A model generated the notes under the pieces. It made no database searches and was not told the origin of the DNA. It saw only the letters and a program-made list of their open reading frames with translations. A DNA stretch of 24,358 nt, from the NCBI GenBank assembly GCA_000697335.1, contig JNEM01014146.1, positions 1-24,358 on the forward strand, read 5' to 3'. The position numbers and the translations under genes were made by a program. Of the stretch, positions 1-9,194 are shown piece after piece. The DNA is from Conidiobolus incongruus B7586 (Eukaryota; Entomophthoromycota; Entomophthoromycetes; Entomophthorales; Conidiobolaceae). Each line of letters begins with the position of its first letter. The stretch's first letter is position 1.

Positions 1-78
1 ATTAAGTTTTATTAATATTAAATTAAAATCATTTAATGATTATTTTCTGATTTGATTATAATTAAATAAAATAATAAA

Positions 79-127
79 TTACCTAGTGACAGGAGTAGGT
101 TTACCCTGCTTCTGGATCATTTGGGAT
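79..127 (-). CDS. 3' end of an unidentified gene (partial)
   Basis: Reading the minus strand from 127 gives 15 codons (beginning Ser-Gln-Met-Ile-Gln-Lys-Gln and ending Pro-Val-Thr-Arg) and then a TAA stop at 79-81. The stretch is much richer in G and C than its surroundings, as exons in this window are. The other two frames are closed. It could instead be an exon with a donor site at AG/GTAATT, but no acceptor at the usual 47-60 bp distance is seen, so a C-terminus is more likely. Its upstream part is cut off at the adapter sequence at 128-146, so the rest of the gene is not in this window. The product cannot be recognised from so few residues. Confidence 0.35.
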
Positions 128-146
128 CTGTCTCTTATACACATCT
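128..146. other. Tn5 mosaic-end (Nextera-type) adapter left in the assembly
   Basis: The 19 bases CTGTCTCTTATACACATCT match the engineered Tn5 mosaic end perfectly. The natural Tn5 outside and inside ends differ from it, because the mosaic end is a laboratory hybrid of the two, so natural origin is very unlikely. It sits exactly where coding-like DNA (79-127) changes to the interior of a mariner relic (147 onward). This implies a chimeric read or a false join rather than a biological insertion. Confidence 0.93.
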
Positions 147-760
147 TAACAAAATTGAAATTATTATAATTATCATATTATAAGATTTTTGTATAATCAA
201 TAAATAAAATATAAATCAAAATACTAGGTTATGTTAAAATAATACTTTTTATAAATTTTAATTTATAAATATTTTAATATTAAACAATATAAATTTTTAG
301 ACTCGATTATAATAATATATTTTATATTTATCTAGTTTTTAAAAGAAATTTATTTAATTATAAATTTCATATATTCTATTTAATTTAATTATTTTGAATT
401 ATTTTATTAAATATAATTTAAAGACACCCATTGTTTTATATAATATTAACTACTTATATAAAGCTAAAGTTATAAAAATATCTTTAATTAAAATAATTAG
501 AAAGAACTACTATATCTAATATATTTATTAAAGTATAGCATAGATTATTATAATAACTTTAGGTAATTAAAAAATTAAATTACAAGAAATAAAAATCTAT
601 TTAATTTAAAAAATATCCAATTTTAGCTGTAAATAAAAATATGCTTTTTAAATATTTGAAGCTTGTTAAAAAATAGTAAAGAGTAATTAAAATTTAAAAA
701 AATAATGATTTAATAATATTTTTAGAATTTTATAGCATTATATTAAAATACTTAGTTATT
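147..760 (+). mobile_element. Decayed mariner transposon, copy 1, 5'-truncated
   Basis: This aligns along its length with the larger relic at about 20076-20690 at a nearly constant offset of about 19,929-19,930: 305 pairs with 20233, and 501-530 pairs with 20431-20460. It covers the C-terminal half of a mariner transposase, from the region of the first catalytic Asp to the tail, and lacks the N-terminal third. The left edge coincides with the adapter at 128-146, so the truncation may be an assembly effect. The frame is full of stops and very AT-rich, as expected after heavy C-to-T mutation. The right end is uncertain by some tens of bases. No terminal inverted repeat was recognised. Confidence 0.7.
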
Positions 761-2651
761 CTTAATTTCAAAATATGCTTATTATTCAAAATTTAGAGTA
801 ATATATTGCCTAAAAGAAGATTCACTTAATATTCATTCCTTTTAATTATCTATGTCAATATTTTCAAATACCTGGATAGTAATTTTTGTTTACGAAGTTT
901 AAATCACATAAAATATTATTTTGAGTTTATAATTCTAATAGTTCTTATCTAATCAAATAATAACCAATTGATAAATATTCAAGATTAATAGTATTATCTC
1001 CAGTCTTGACCCAAGATTTGATTAAAAAATTGATAGGAAAAAGCATTATTATTAGTATCTATATAAAAAGAATATTTTGATATTTTGATACTAATTTGAA
1101 AACTCTCTATAATCATAATACTAAATTGGTAATTTTAATTAATTTTAATAAATAAAAAATATAAAATGAACTCAGATATATTATTATATCATTTATAGTA
1201 ATTATTAAATTTTTAAAAATATTTAAAGTTTTAAAATTTAAAAATATCTTCCAAAATAATGCAATAATTTGATAAAATAAATAATTTTATTACTAAATTC
1301 ATTTTCAATAGTAATTTATTGCAAAATTTCACTATTATCATCATATCTCTTTTATTTTTGATGCACTTTAATAATTTCAAATTAATTGAGTAACAGAAAA
1401 TATTAATGATATATTATAATTTAATAAACAAACTAACTATACATTTTTCAAATTAAATTGGAATATAATTAATAGTTATATCAAATGTCTAAATAAAAGA
1501 TATTAATCCCATTTTTCATATCATTGTCAGTTGGCAAGGTATCAATTAATAAATTATAATTTAACAGTATTTTTTATAAATTAATGAATAATTTCAGCTT
1601 TAATTATGATTAAATATTTTATTTAATTATTATTGCAAAACTTGTTTTTGAAAATTTGATTTGGTACGTGAAAAATTTCATTAAGTTGATAGATATTTAT
1701 AAGATTGTTCACCATTCAATGTATATATTAAATTAAAATATTTATTGAAATACAATTAAACTTTTACTTTTAGATCGGCAAATTCTTAATTTAAGTTATA
1801 AACAAATTTCACTATAATATCGTCATATATACAGATAAATAAATTTATAAAATATATTGGTAAATATTTTCATTTATTCAAGTCTTATTAATTAAAATTA
1901 TGTTACAAAATTCTTATCTAAAATTAGTTGAAAAAAGTATATGAAATCAGTTTCAAAAGGTTAAATTTATGAATACAATTTTATTCTTTTGAGTAACATT
2001 AAATTATTTTTTTACTAGAAAATTTTTAGGATTTATATATCAATAATGTCAAAATGATTCAGATCATTAGATATATAATAGTACAGGATATAAATTCTGG
2101 AAATACCATCTTTCATAATGAACAGAATATTATAAAATATTTGAATTAGTTGTTTATATTATGACTTAATGAATTAATTACTATATATTTTATCCCATTA
2201 ATATATCTAATATATATTAATTTATTTCAAGTTTTGAAAGCAAATAAATGAGAAATATTAAATCACCTAAATATAAATGGATTTATCTATCATCAAACAA
2301 GTTTTGATCTAGAAAATTACTAAATCAGGTAAGTCAATATACACCATCTTTAATTAATTTTGATATTAAAAATATAAAATAAATTTGATATTTAGTAAAA
2401 ACTTTAATATTTTAATATAGAATCAATAATAATTGATCCAATTTGATGAGATTTTGTTTAATCCTTAACCCAAAAAAGTAATTCCAAAATCAAACCTATC
2501 AAAATCCGAACTACTAATTTTAATTATAATTATAATTACTAATCATCTAATACTTAAAACCACAATAATCATTCCATTCCCAGCCCTATTACTAATATAA
2601 AATCTATGAATATTCCAACTAATCACTAATTTTACTTAGCAGATTTTAATA
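761..2651. other. AT-rich intergenic stretch
   Basis: About 1.9 kb with no convincing open frame on either strand, no tRNA-like B box and no copy of the window's repeats that I can see. The last 200 bp or so (2450-2651) carry more C and A and are probably the promoter and leader of MHR gene A. No zinc-cluster exon (Cys-x2-Cys pattern) was found there. Confidence 0.5.
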
Positions 2652-4385
2652 ATGATTGAGAAATCTCAATTTAGATTCAAATACCACCAACCTAAAGGAA
2701 ATACTAAAAAATCCAAACCTAGTAACGGTGATTGGTCCAATACTTACTACAATATAATTAATGGGGATGAGTTTTCAAAAGGTACATCCATTAGCAAAGT
2801 TAATCGAAGGCTTGACAATATTGAAAATGTGTTGAGTAAAGCACTTCCAATCGTCAATAGAGTGTTAGACAGCCAAGATAGTCTAAAGATGGTCAAATCT
2901 AAGAGGAAGTATGAAGATTATAACGATGAAATTGTGATACATTATGACGATATTCGTGCTCTGGACTATCATGACTATCCTAAGTATATGATATCCTTTT
3001 ATTTTACTATGCAAGCCTATTGTTCTTTTCCGCCAGTAATGGATTTGGACGAATTCTTCGGGTGCGTTAAGAACTTTTCTAATTCGCTGCCGGATTATTT
3101 AATGAGTGCAATTATCAGTCACGCTTGTTTGAATTCGCCTCTTCCTCTGCTTTATTTGCAGAATGTAAGTTATAGTGACTACTATTATAAGATGAGTGTG
3201 TATCAAATGAGCTCCCAATTGAGTAATCCAAATATTTATATGATTCAAGCATTATTAATATTAAGTGGCGTTGACGAAGCATGCAATCGTCCATTTCAAA
3301 AAATTGACAGAGTCACGACCGCTGTGAAACTCGCACAAGCCTTGGGAATGGATCGTCATAAAGAATTAATCGAAGATTTTATGCCCGATCACTTTATGAA
3401 TGTATCCAAACAAACTATTAAAAAGTTGTGGGTGTTGGTAAAAACCATCGACTGGGAAATGTCCAAGGTCATGAATACTCTCCCTATGATCAAGACGGAT
3501 GATGATTGGGATGTTCCAGCTTCCAAGCCCTTTGACAATCAGGCTGTAGTTCAGCGTTGTAAGAGTTCGTTACCCCAAGATTATCTTCAACTGTTCGCAG
3601 CATGCACCCAATTTGCAAAAATGGTCATTCCTGCATTTGGTATTATTGATCAAGACTTGAGCTTCCAGCCACCCCTCGTCAAAGTGCAAACATGTTTAGG
3701 TATTTTGGAAAGGTTCCGCAAGTGGCGGGAATGTTTAGGACCCGGTGTGAAATTCGAATCCGAATGTCTCGATCCCAACATCATTCAAAAGCAACCTATC
3801 ATGCGATTACGTCTCAGCTTACACCAAAAGATGCTTGAAATTTGTATGAAAGTATATCATTATGCTATCTATCATAGTTCCACTCTTGACATCACGGACC
3901 TTTTGCCACTTATCCAAAGCATATTAGGATTTGGGAAAGAAATAGTCAGACTTCTAGAGGTTTATCAATTTTCCAAGTTCAAACAAGATTTCCAACCCCA
4001 ATCCACACCAAATAACACACGAACCAAAATCAATCTCAATGTAGAACTCTTCCATAATTTGGGATCACTTTACCTCTCTATGATTCAAACCCTGCGTACT
4101 TCAAAACTGAAAGAAATTTCACAATTCACTTATCTTAATACTCTAATTACCATTATTCGCAATTATTTTAATACTCTCATTCAATATATGGTAAATTTAG
4201 CAGATGAATGGAATAACACTCTATTCATCGTCAATTCATTGAAATCTAGATATGATAATCTTGTTGAATTGGAAGATCATTTTAGTAGCATGCATTCAAC
4301 AAAATTATTAGGATTTAATTGTAATAATACTAATTTAGAGGAAGAAGAGACAGAGTTCTGTTTTAATTATTATTCAACACCTTAA
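2652..4385 (+). CDS. MHR-only fungal transcription-factor-like protein A
   Basis: An intronless 577-residue protein. Residues about 108-292 have the pattern of the fungal-specific transcription factor domain (Fungal_trans, MHR): a PDYL..AI start, a YY..S helix, IQALLILSGVD, then a TAVKLAQALGMDR segment matching the family's A..LG..R helix, and LW.LVKTIDWEMS....P.I..DDDWDVP matching the usual RR..W...D+....G.P..I...D.D.P block. Residues 46-64 resemble the short coiled coil that normally follows a Zn2Cys6 cluster, but the N-terminus has no cysteine cluster and starts with a basic, aromatic FRFKYHQP motif shared with gene B (21676). The ATG is the first in frame, and the 200 bp upstream show no zinc-cluster exon. 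It may act as a regulator without its own classical DNA-binding domain, or bind DNA through the conserved basic N-terminus; both are inference. Gene A, gene B and the pseudogene at 9195 form one family. Confidence 0.85.
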   Translation: MIEKSQFRFKYHQPKGNTKKSKPSNGDWSNTYYNIINGDEFSKGTSISKVNRRLDNIENVLSKALPIVNRVLDSQDSLKMVKSKRKYEDYNDEIVIHYDDIRALDYHDYPKYMISFYFTMQAYCSFPPVMDLDEFFGCVKNFSNSLPDYLMSAIISHACLNSPLPLLYLQNVSYSDYYYKMSVYQMSSQLSNPNIYMIQALLILSGVDEACNRPFQKIDRVTTAVKLAQALGMDRHKELIEDFMPDHFMNVSKQTIKKLWVLVKTIDWEMSKVMNTLPMIKTDDDWDVPASKPFDNQAVVQRCKSSLPQDYLQLFAACTQFAKMVIPAFGIIDQDLSFQPPLVKVQTCLGILERFRKWRECLGPGVKFESECLDPNIIQKQPIMRLRLSLHQKMLEICMKVYHYAIYHSSTLDITDLLPLIQSILGFGKEIVRLLEVYQFSKFKQDFQPQSTPNNTRTKINLNVELFHNLGSLYLSMIQTLRTSKLKEISQFTYLNTLITIIRNYFNTLIQYMVNLADEWNNTLFIVNSLKSRYDNLVELEDHFSSMHSTKLLGFNCNNTNLEEEETEFCFNYYSTP

Positions 4386-4591
4386 AATTATTTAATATTA
4401 TAAATGAATAAAAAAATTTTTATTTAAAAATAAATTATATATATTTTTATTTTTTTTATTCAAAAATATTTATTAAAACAAAAAATATTAATCCCATAAT
4501 AAATTATTGTATTTAAAATATTTTAAAAAATTTCAAAATTCAATTCAATAAAAAATTTATTTACCAACAAAAAAAATCATATAAAATAAAA

Positions 4592-5476
4592 ATGACAAAA
4601 CGTAAAAGAGTTAAATTTGGAGAAGCTGCTAAGCAAGAACCAACCAAGTAATAAATTATGATAAAGTTAATAAAATTCAATTTTTAACATTTTTCTCTAG
4701 CATTGATTTAGCACCAACCATCAAGCAGGGAGACAGCGATACTCCCAAAAAATTTTTGAGGTTAATGAACCATATGAATAATAAGAAAAACACCAATAAA
4801 AATAATAACAAAGATGAGAATAATAAAAATAATAATAAGAATGCCAAAAAAGATAATAATGATATAGTAAATAATTTGATAATTAATAAAGAATATTGAG
4901 TAATAAGTTTTAGAAGTCGAAATTGTCGGATTTGAAGATTCAACCTCACGAAAGTTTGAAAGACTTTAACAAGTAAATATAAATTATATTATTTGATAAT
5001 TAATTCAATTCTAATTTTAATTTTAATTCTAGGAGAGTGAATGATACTCTCAACCAAACACTCAATCAAAATAATAAGCAATTAAAATCGAAATCTCAAA
5101 AGTAATACTAATAATAATGATATTATTATTCAATTATAAAATACTAACAAAACTAATAGGAGAAAGCAAATGCGTCAAGAACAAAAAGAAATCGTAAAAG
5201 AGCTCGTGAAGGAGGAGAACCAAATCAAAGATTTTAGCAAATTGAATGACAGAGTCAAATTTGGCGATGTTGTTCAGGAGCCTCCCAAGTTGGTGGTGCC
5301 TAAACAGAAATTCAAGGTAAATATGTTAACTACTACCATTATGATATATACTTAATTGACCTTCATAGGTTAAAAATCCCAACCAATCAGCAGCTGATAA
5401 GCGTATTATGGAGAATGAAAGATTGAGAGTCATAGAAGCGTACAGAAAGTTAAAAGCTAAAAAGATGCAAAACTAA
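4592..5476 (+). CDS. CCDC137-like nucleolar protein, six exons
   Basis: Spliced from 4592-4647, 4701-4866, 4914-4972, 5033-5101, 5160-5316 and 5369-5476, giving 204 residues; all five introns (47-60 bp) start GTA and end TAG. It begins MTKRKRVKFGEA, then has a TPKKFLRLM block, an Asn/Lys-rich stretch, a segment ending HESLKDFNKRVND, and a charged helix. The C-terminal part has FGDVVQEPPKL and RIMENERLRVIEAYRKLK. The last two blocks match my memory of human CCDC137, where FGEVALQPPEL is followed by an ERERAVQAYRALK helix; fungi have small uncharacterised homologues. CCDC137 is a nuclear/nucleolar RNA-associated protein. The very basic composition and low complexity fit that location; the exact role in fungi is not known to me. 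It lies 206 bp downstream of MHR gene A on the same strand. The fourth intron has a textbook TACTAAC branch site. Confidence 0.75.
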
Positions 5477-5568
5477 TATTTTTGAATGTATTTAATAATA
5501 AAATAATAGATATTTAGATAATATTACTGAAATCGTTCCATAATTGTCTAATTGGTAACTCCACTTGA

Positions 5569-6348
5569 ATTAATTTAGAGGAGTATTTAGGAATTAATTA
5601 TGTCAGTTTGAAGGATCTTAATAATTAAATTTACAAACAGTACAAATTTATTGAAAGGTTAACCCAAAAATGTAAAATTACTCAATTATAATAAATGAAT
5701 AAATTCATATCGGCCAGATATTTTAATAGATACTGTATTATACCTATTGATATCACACCACCAGCCTCTATGAGAACTAAAAATGAAGTTAAATATCTAA
5801 AAGATGATAATTACTGAAAGTGTGAATAAAATTACCATATTGAATTAGACCCAATGCTAAAAATTAGTGCATGATTTCAATTATTAAATCATCAAAATTT
5901 TCCATTAATTTAGTCTGACTTCAGAATCACATCAATCAATTCTCAACCTATACCAAAATATCATCAGTTCATTTTACCCATTATAAATCAATTAATGTAC
6001 TAGTTTCAAATCGAGTAAATTAATGGTCAATTTCTATTAAATCAAAAATTTATAAAATTTTAATTCAATTGTGATATCATTTTTCATTCATTAAGTTTGG
6101 AATTTAACATTGAATTTTGAGACTGAATCTATATCCAATCAAAATAATATATTGACCCCTCATATTTTCAAATTCATGAAATCAATTGGCTGATTTATAT
6201 CTAATTGGGGATAAGAACCAAATCTTTGACAAACAGGGTTAAGCCAAATTAGAAAAAAAATTAACGATTTGGATCAAAACTTATGAAATCAAAGTATAAA
6301 TTAAATCCATTTCCCCTCAACTTTCGAAAGTTGATCCTTTTTTAAGTA
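5569..6348 (+). pseudogene. Possible decayed coding frame, unidentified
   Basis: One frame (first base 5575) keeps protein-like wording for about 250 codons, for example LEEYLGINYVSLKDLNN near 5575, FISARYFNRYC near 5707, ITPPASMRTKNEV near 5749 and NYHIELDPMLKIS near 5830. It is interrupted by roughly 16 stop codons, many at places where CAA or TGG would read naturally after a C-to-T or G-to-A change. I cannot name the ancestor, and in DNA this AT-rich some protein-like text arises by chance, so support is modest. It fills most of the gap between the CCDC137-like gene and NUS1. Confidence 0.3.
6317..6334. promoter_or_regulatory. Perfect 18-bp palindrome upstream of NUS1
   Basis: TCAACTTTCGAAAGTTGA is its own reverse complement and lies about 110 bp before the NUS1 start codon. 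A dimeric regulator could bind such a site, but no known site was matched. It overlaps the end of the possible decayed frame, so a chance palindrome is also possible. Confidence 0.3.
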
Positions 6349-6443
6349 TCAATTTTTTTGACTTGGAGTATTATTCAATTTAACTGTAAATATATTTTTT
6401 AAAAAAGAATTGAATTGAGAATTATCCCAAATAGAAACTTATA

Positions 6444-7321
6444 ATGAGTCTGATAATAACGACTGCTTTGAATTTCGTCTATTACAGCATTTGGCAAATT
6501 TTAAGATGGACTCATCTCATCTATACCCATCTTAACCTCACCTTTCAAAGACTTACATACCTGTTAGAAGTATCTAACAATTACCACAACACCGATACTA
6601 TCACTCAAGACCTGACTCCTATCCAGAAGCTGCCACAACATCTCGCAGTTATTTTAGATCCCAACCCCACATTCAGCTATCAGTTAGCTAAGTTGGCTAA
6701 TTGGTGTATTATAGCAAAGATTCCTAAATTAACTATGTTTTTAAACCAAAAAGAAATTGAGTTGAGTTTGAAACAGATGCAGGAAAGCAGGGAGAAAGTT
6801 CAAAAGCCTTATTACAGTTTGGGTACTTTTGAAATTAAGCAAGATGGTAATAAGTTCTTTTATTTTGATAAGGATGATAACTTGAGTAAGTATTAAATTT
6901 AGTAATTATCTTTATTTTATATAATGTTAATACTTTATTTTAGTTTTGACTATTACACTAATTTGTTTACACTATACCAAAACGGAGTTGGCAAGTGTTT
7001 TGAATCAATTGATAAACAGTCGGGTTATTGACCACAAGTTAGAGAATCAGGTGGAATTAATTCATAAGACTCTACTGGATGAAGGTTTACTACAAGGCCC
7101 CAATCTCATTATAGCACCTCAATATCCCTTCACATTTAGGAATTTTCCTCCTCTTGGATTGAAATCAGCTGAAATAAGGTAAATAATATTGATTATTCAA
7201 AGAAAAATATTTGTTAATATCTGAACCTAGTACGAACCCCTTTAACGATCGATTAATATACCCAGTGTTTTTGAACGCTTTAAAGGTGTATAATTCGACA
7301 CAACAGAGGAATGGTAAATAA
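6444..7321 (+). CDS. NUS1: NUS1-like cis-prenyltransferase accessory subunit, three exons
   Basis: Spliced from 6444-6885, 6944-7178 and 7231-7321 (introns 58 and 52 bp), giving 255 residues. A hydrophobic N-terminal segment (about residues 1-35) would anchor it to the ER. Residues about 64-95 carry LPQHLAVIL followed by a helix and KIPKLTMF, the pattern of the first strand and helix of the undecaprenyl/dehydrodolichyl diphosphate synthase fold in Nus1/NgBR proteins, which lack the catalytic Asp. FPPLGLKSAEI matches the family's FPPW.IRLTEI block. The protein ends QRNGK, which supplies the RxG motif at R252-G254 that Nus1 proteins contribute to the active site with the catalytic partner (Rer2/Srt1/DHDDS type). 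The complex makes polyprenyl diphosphate for dolichol, the carrier for N-glycosylation. Length fits the family. Taking both introns is required to reach the RxG tail. It converges with the SANT gene, 121 bp away. Confidence 0.82.
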
Positions 7322-7442
7322 ATAGTATTTTGTTAAATTGATAAATCCAAAAAACAAATAAAAATAAATCATGATACTCCATCATAAATTTATTCATTTT
7401 TCAAATTTATCAACAAAATCAATATAGTACACAATAATTCAA

Positions 7443-8070
7443 CTAAGCTTGAATATTGTGATGGATTTCCAATTCTTTTAAGACCAAACCTTCCTCATCA
7501 TAAACTAGTGTATTATTCTTCCACATGTTATACTTGAGACCCAATTCCTTATTAAATTCGTACTCCTTCAAAATCGCTTCGCGATCTCCCTTCCAATCCT
7601 TGTATAGTTGCAAATTCTGTCTACCTATCAATCTCATTGTACGTACTCTGAGTTCCTGAGGTGCCTAAAACCATCATTAATAAAAATCATCAAATTCAAA
7701 ATAATTGATAATACCCAATCTGGTAGTAACTTCTCTGAAATTTCTCTGAAATTACCGATACCATACTCCTCGATACCTTTAATCAGCTTTTCTTTATCTT
7801 CCTCATTAAATTTTTTATTCATGTCTTCCATATCAATTTTCGCTTTTTTAAGATCTTTGATACTAGGTCTAAAATAACTTTTATGGAATATTAATAAGTT
7901 TTATCTATTTTTGAAAATTGTTATTACTCTTGATTTAATGTTCCATCATCATGAATCATGGTATGGGTAGAAGGTAAATTGGGACGTTTGCAAAATTGTA
8001 GTCGCATTTTTTTTACCCATTCTTGTTTTTGAAGTTGTTGATCTAAGTTAGAATCTATTGGATTTACCAT
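7443..8070 (-). CDS. SANT/Myb-like domain protein, three exons
   Basis: On the minus strand, exons 8070-7928, 7868-7715 and 7664-7443 join with introns of 59 and 50 bp to give 172 residues. Residues about 66-115 form one SANT/Myb-like repeat: F.EEDKEKLIKGIEEYGIGNFREI....LPDW, then PQELRVRTMRLIGRQ as the third helix, so intron 2 splits the domain right after Trp99. The C-terminal part (YKDWKGD...EYEFNKELG...MWKNNTLVYDEEG) looks like a conserved tail that goes with this SANT type in fungi, but I do not recall a named member. The N-terminus (EWVKKMRLQFCKRPNLPSTHTM) is short and basic. A nuclear role is likely by domain; whether it binds DNA or histone tails cannot be read from the sequence. Confidence 0.72.
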
Positions 8071-8524
8071 ATTTTTTATTATTATTATTTATTATTTATT
8101 TGTTATTGGAATATTTGGTTGAACAGAAGGAATTTATGTTAATTCTATGTTGATAAAATTTATGGGATTGAATATTACCTTTTATTTCAAATTGAATAAT
8201 TACTAAATACAAAATTAATATTTTATATATAATAAATTTATAATATTATTGAGTCTCTAAAAAATGCTTTTTATTATATAAATATTATTACTATATTATC
8301 TTATTTTAATTTTTTAAATATTTTGCTATAAATCAATTGCATTGCCCTTATAATAGTTGCTTGAATAGGATAAGTTTAAAGTTTTGAATTATTTACTAGA
8401 TTCTTATTATTAAAAAGTGAATAGTGAATATAGCAACAAACAATTAATTGAGTTATTTTTGTGAAGATGATATATATTTTTATATAACATACAACATATG
8501 AGAATTGGGGAAAAAATTTAAATC
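8071..8524. other. AT-rich intergenic stretch upstream of the SANT gene
   Basis: About 450 bp of AT-rich DNA between the start of the SANT gene (minus strand) and the GC-richer island. It should include the SANT gene promoter. No open frame, RNA gene or repeat is evident. Confidence 0.5.
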
Positions 8525-9060
8525 ACTCTCATGGTTGTCGACTTTGCAACCGATTGAACCGCCCAGACTGGCAAAAATCACTCACCAAGGCTAGCTATCG
8601 GAGTGGATTGAGAAATATGCTCTCTATGCGATCCACACTGTAAGCTCCATGATGATGACTGCATCTATGGGCCCATAGGTGACGATAAATAGCATAGGCT
8701 GTCACAAGAAAACAAAAGAGATATTAGTTGCTCGCTCATTCAATGCTCGGTTCCTCAGCTGCGGTTCAACTAAAATTTCAATAAAATCATTATTCAAAAC
8801 CAATTTATTTCTAGTTAATTTGTCAATTTTATTTACCGAAGTTGGTCAAAATGAATTCAGATCAACTTATCACCATTGACCTCCATATGGTAACGTGTTC
8901 CCCAAACTTGCTCATCATGCTCGCTACCCAGCTAGTCGTGTATGCGCCGCGACTCGTCTGGCTTGTCTTGAACGCGCTTTCCGCCCTCAGAATCAATGAG
9001 TCAACAACTTTAACCCTCACCAGTATTGCCGAGCAGGTGACAATCACTTTAAATTATTTC
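8525..9060. other. GC-richer island of unknown nature
   Basis: Two blocks (about 8525-8780 and 8855-9050) are markedly richer in G and C than any other non-genic DNA here, separated by an AT-rich spacer. The first block holds three consecutive inverted repeats: GTGGAT/ATCCAC at 8603-8636, the perfect palindrome CTATGGGCCCATAG at 8665-8678, and GTGAC/GTCAC just after it (to about 8705). A GGTCAA/TTGACC pair lies near 8841-8881. Both blocks are open for 60-80 codons on either strand, but no frame gives a protein I recognise and none extends through both blocks with normal splice sites. Candidates are a structured non-coding RNA, exons of a decayed or unusual gene, or foreign DNA. It ends just before the dead MHR copy at 9195. 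Confidence 0.45.
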
Positions 9061-9194
9061 AAAATTACAATATCAAAATATTTCAAATAAATTGATCATA
9101 TAACCAATTTCACATCATTATTCATTATCAAATTAGTGTTAATATTAATAAAAATCAGTTTTAATTCAAATTCTAACCCAGTTCTCTAAATTTA

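Noticed and set aside
4677-4949. A hydrophobic 90-codon minus-strand open frame
   Set aside because: It is the shadow of the Asn/Lys-rich exon 2 of the CCDC137-like gene; the leucine-rich look comes from reading AAT/AAG codons backwards.
8740-8775. A GGTTC-type tRNA B box
   Set aside because: Only a partial match, with no A box at the right distance and no cloverleaf.
8846-8890. A phrase like SDQLITIDLH on the plus strand, recalling the VITMDLH motif of ribose-phosphate pyrophosphokinase
   Set aside because: Neither the sequence before nor after continues the family pattern in any frame, so the likeness is probably chance.
8862-9047. A 61-codon minus-strand open frame in the GC-richer island
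   Set aside because: The plus strand is open for longer in the same place, no frame has family features, and no splice partner was found.
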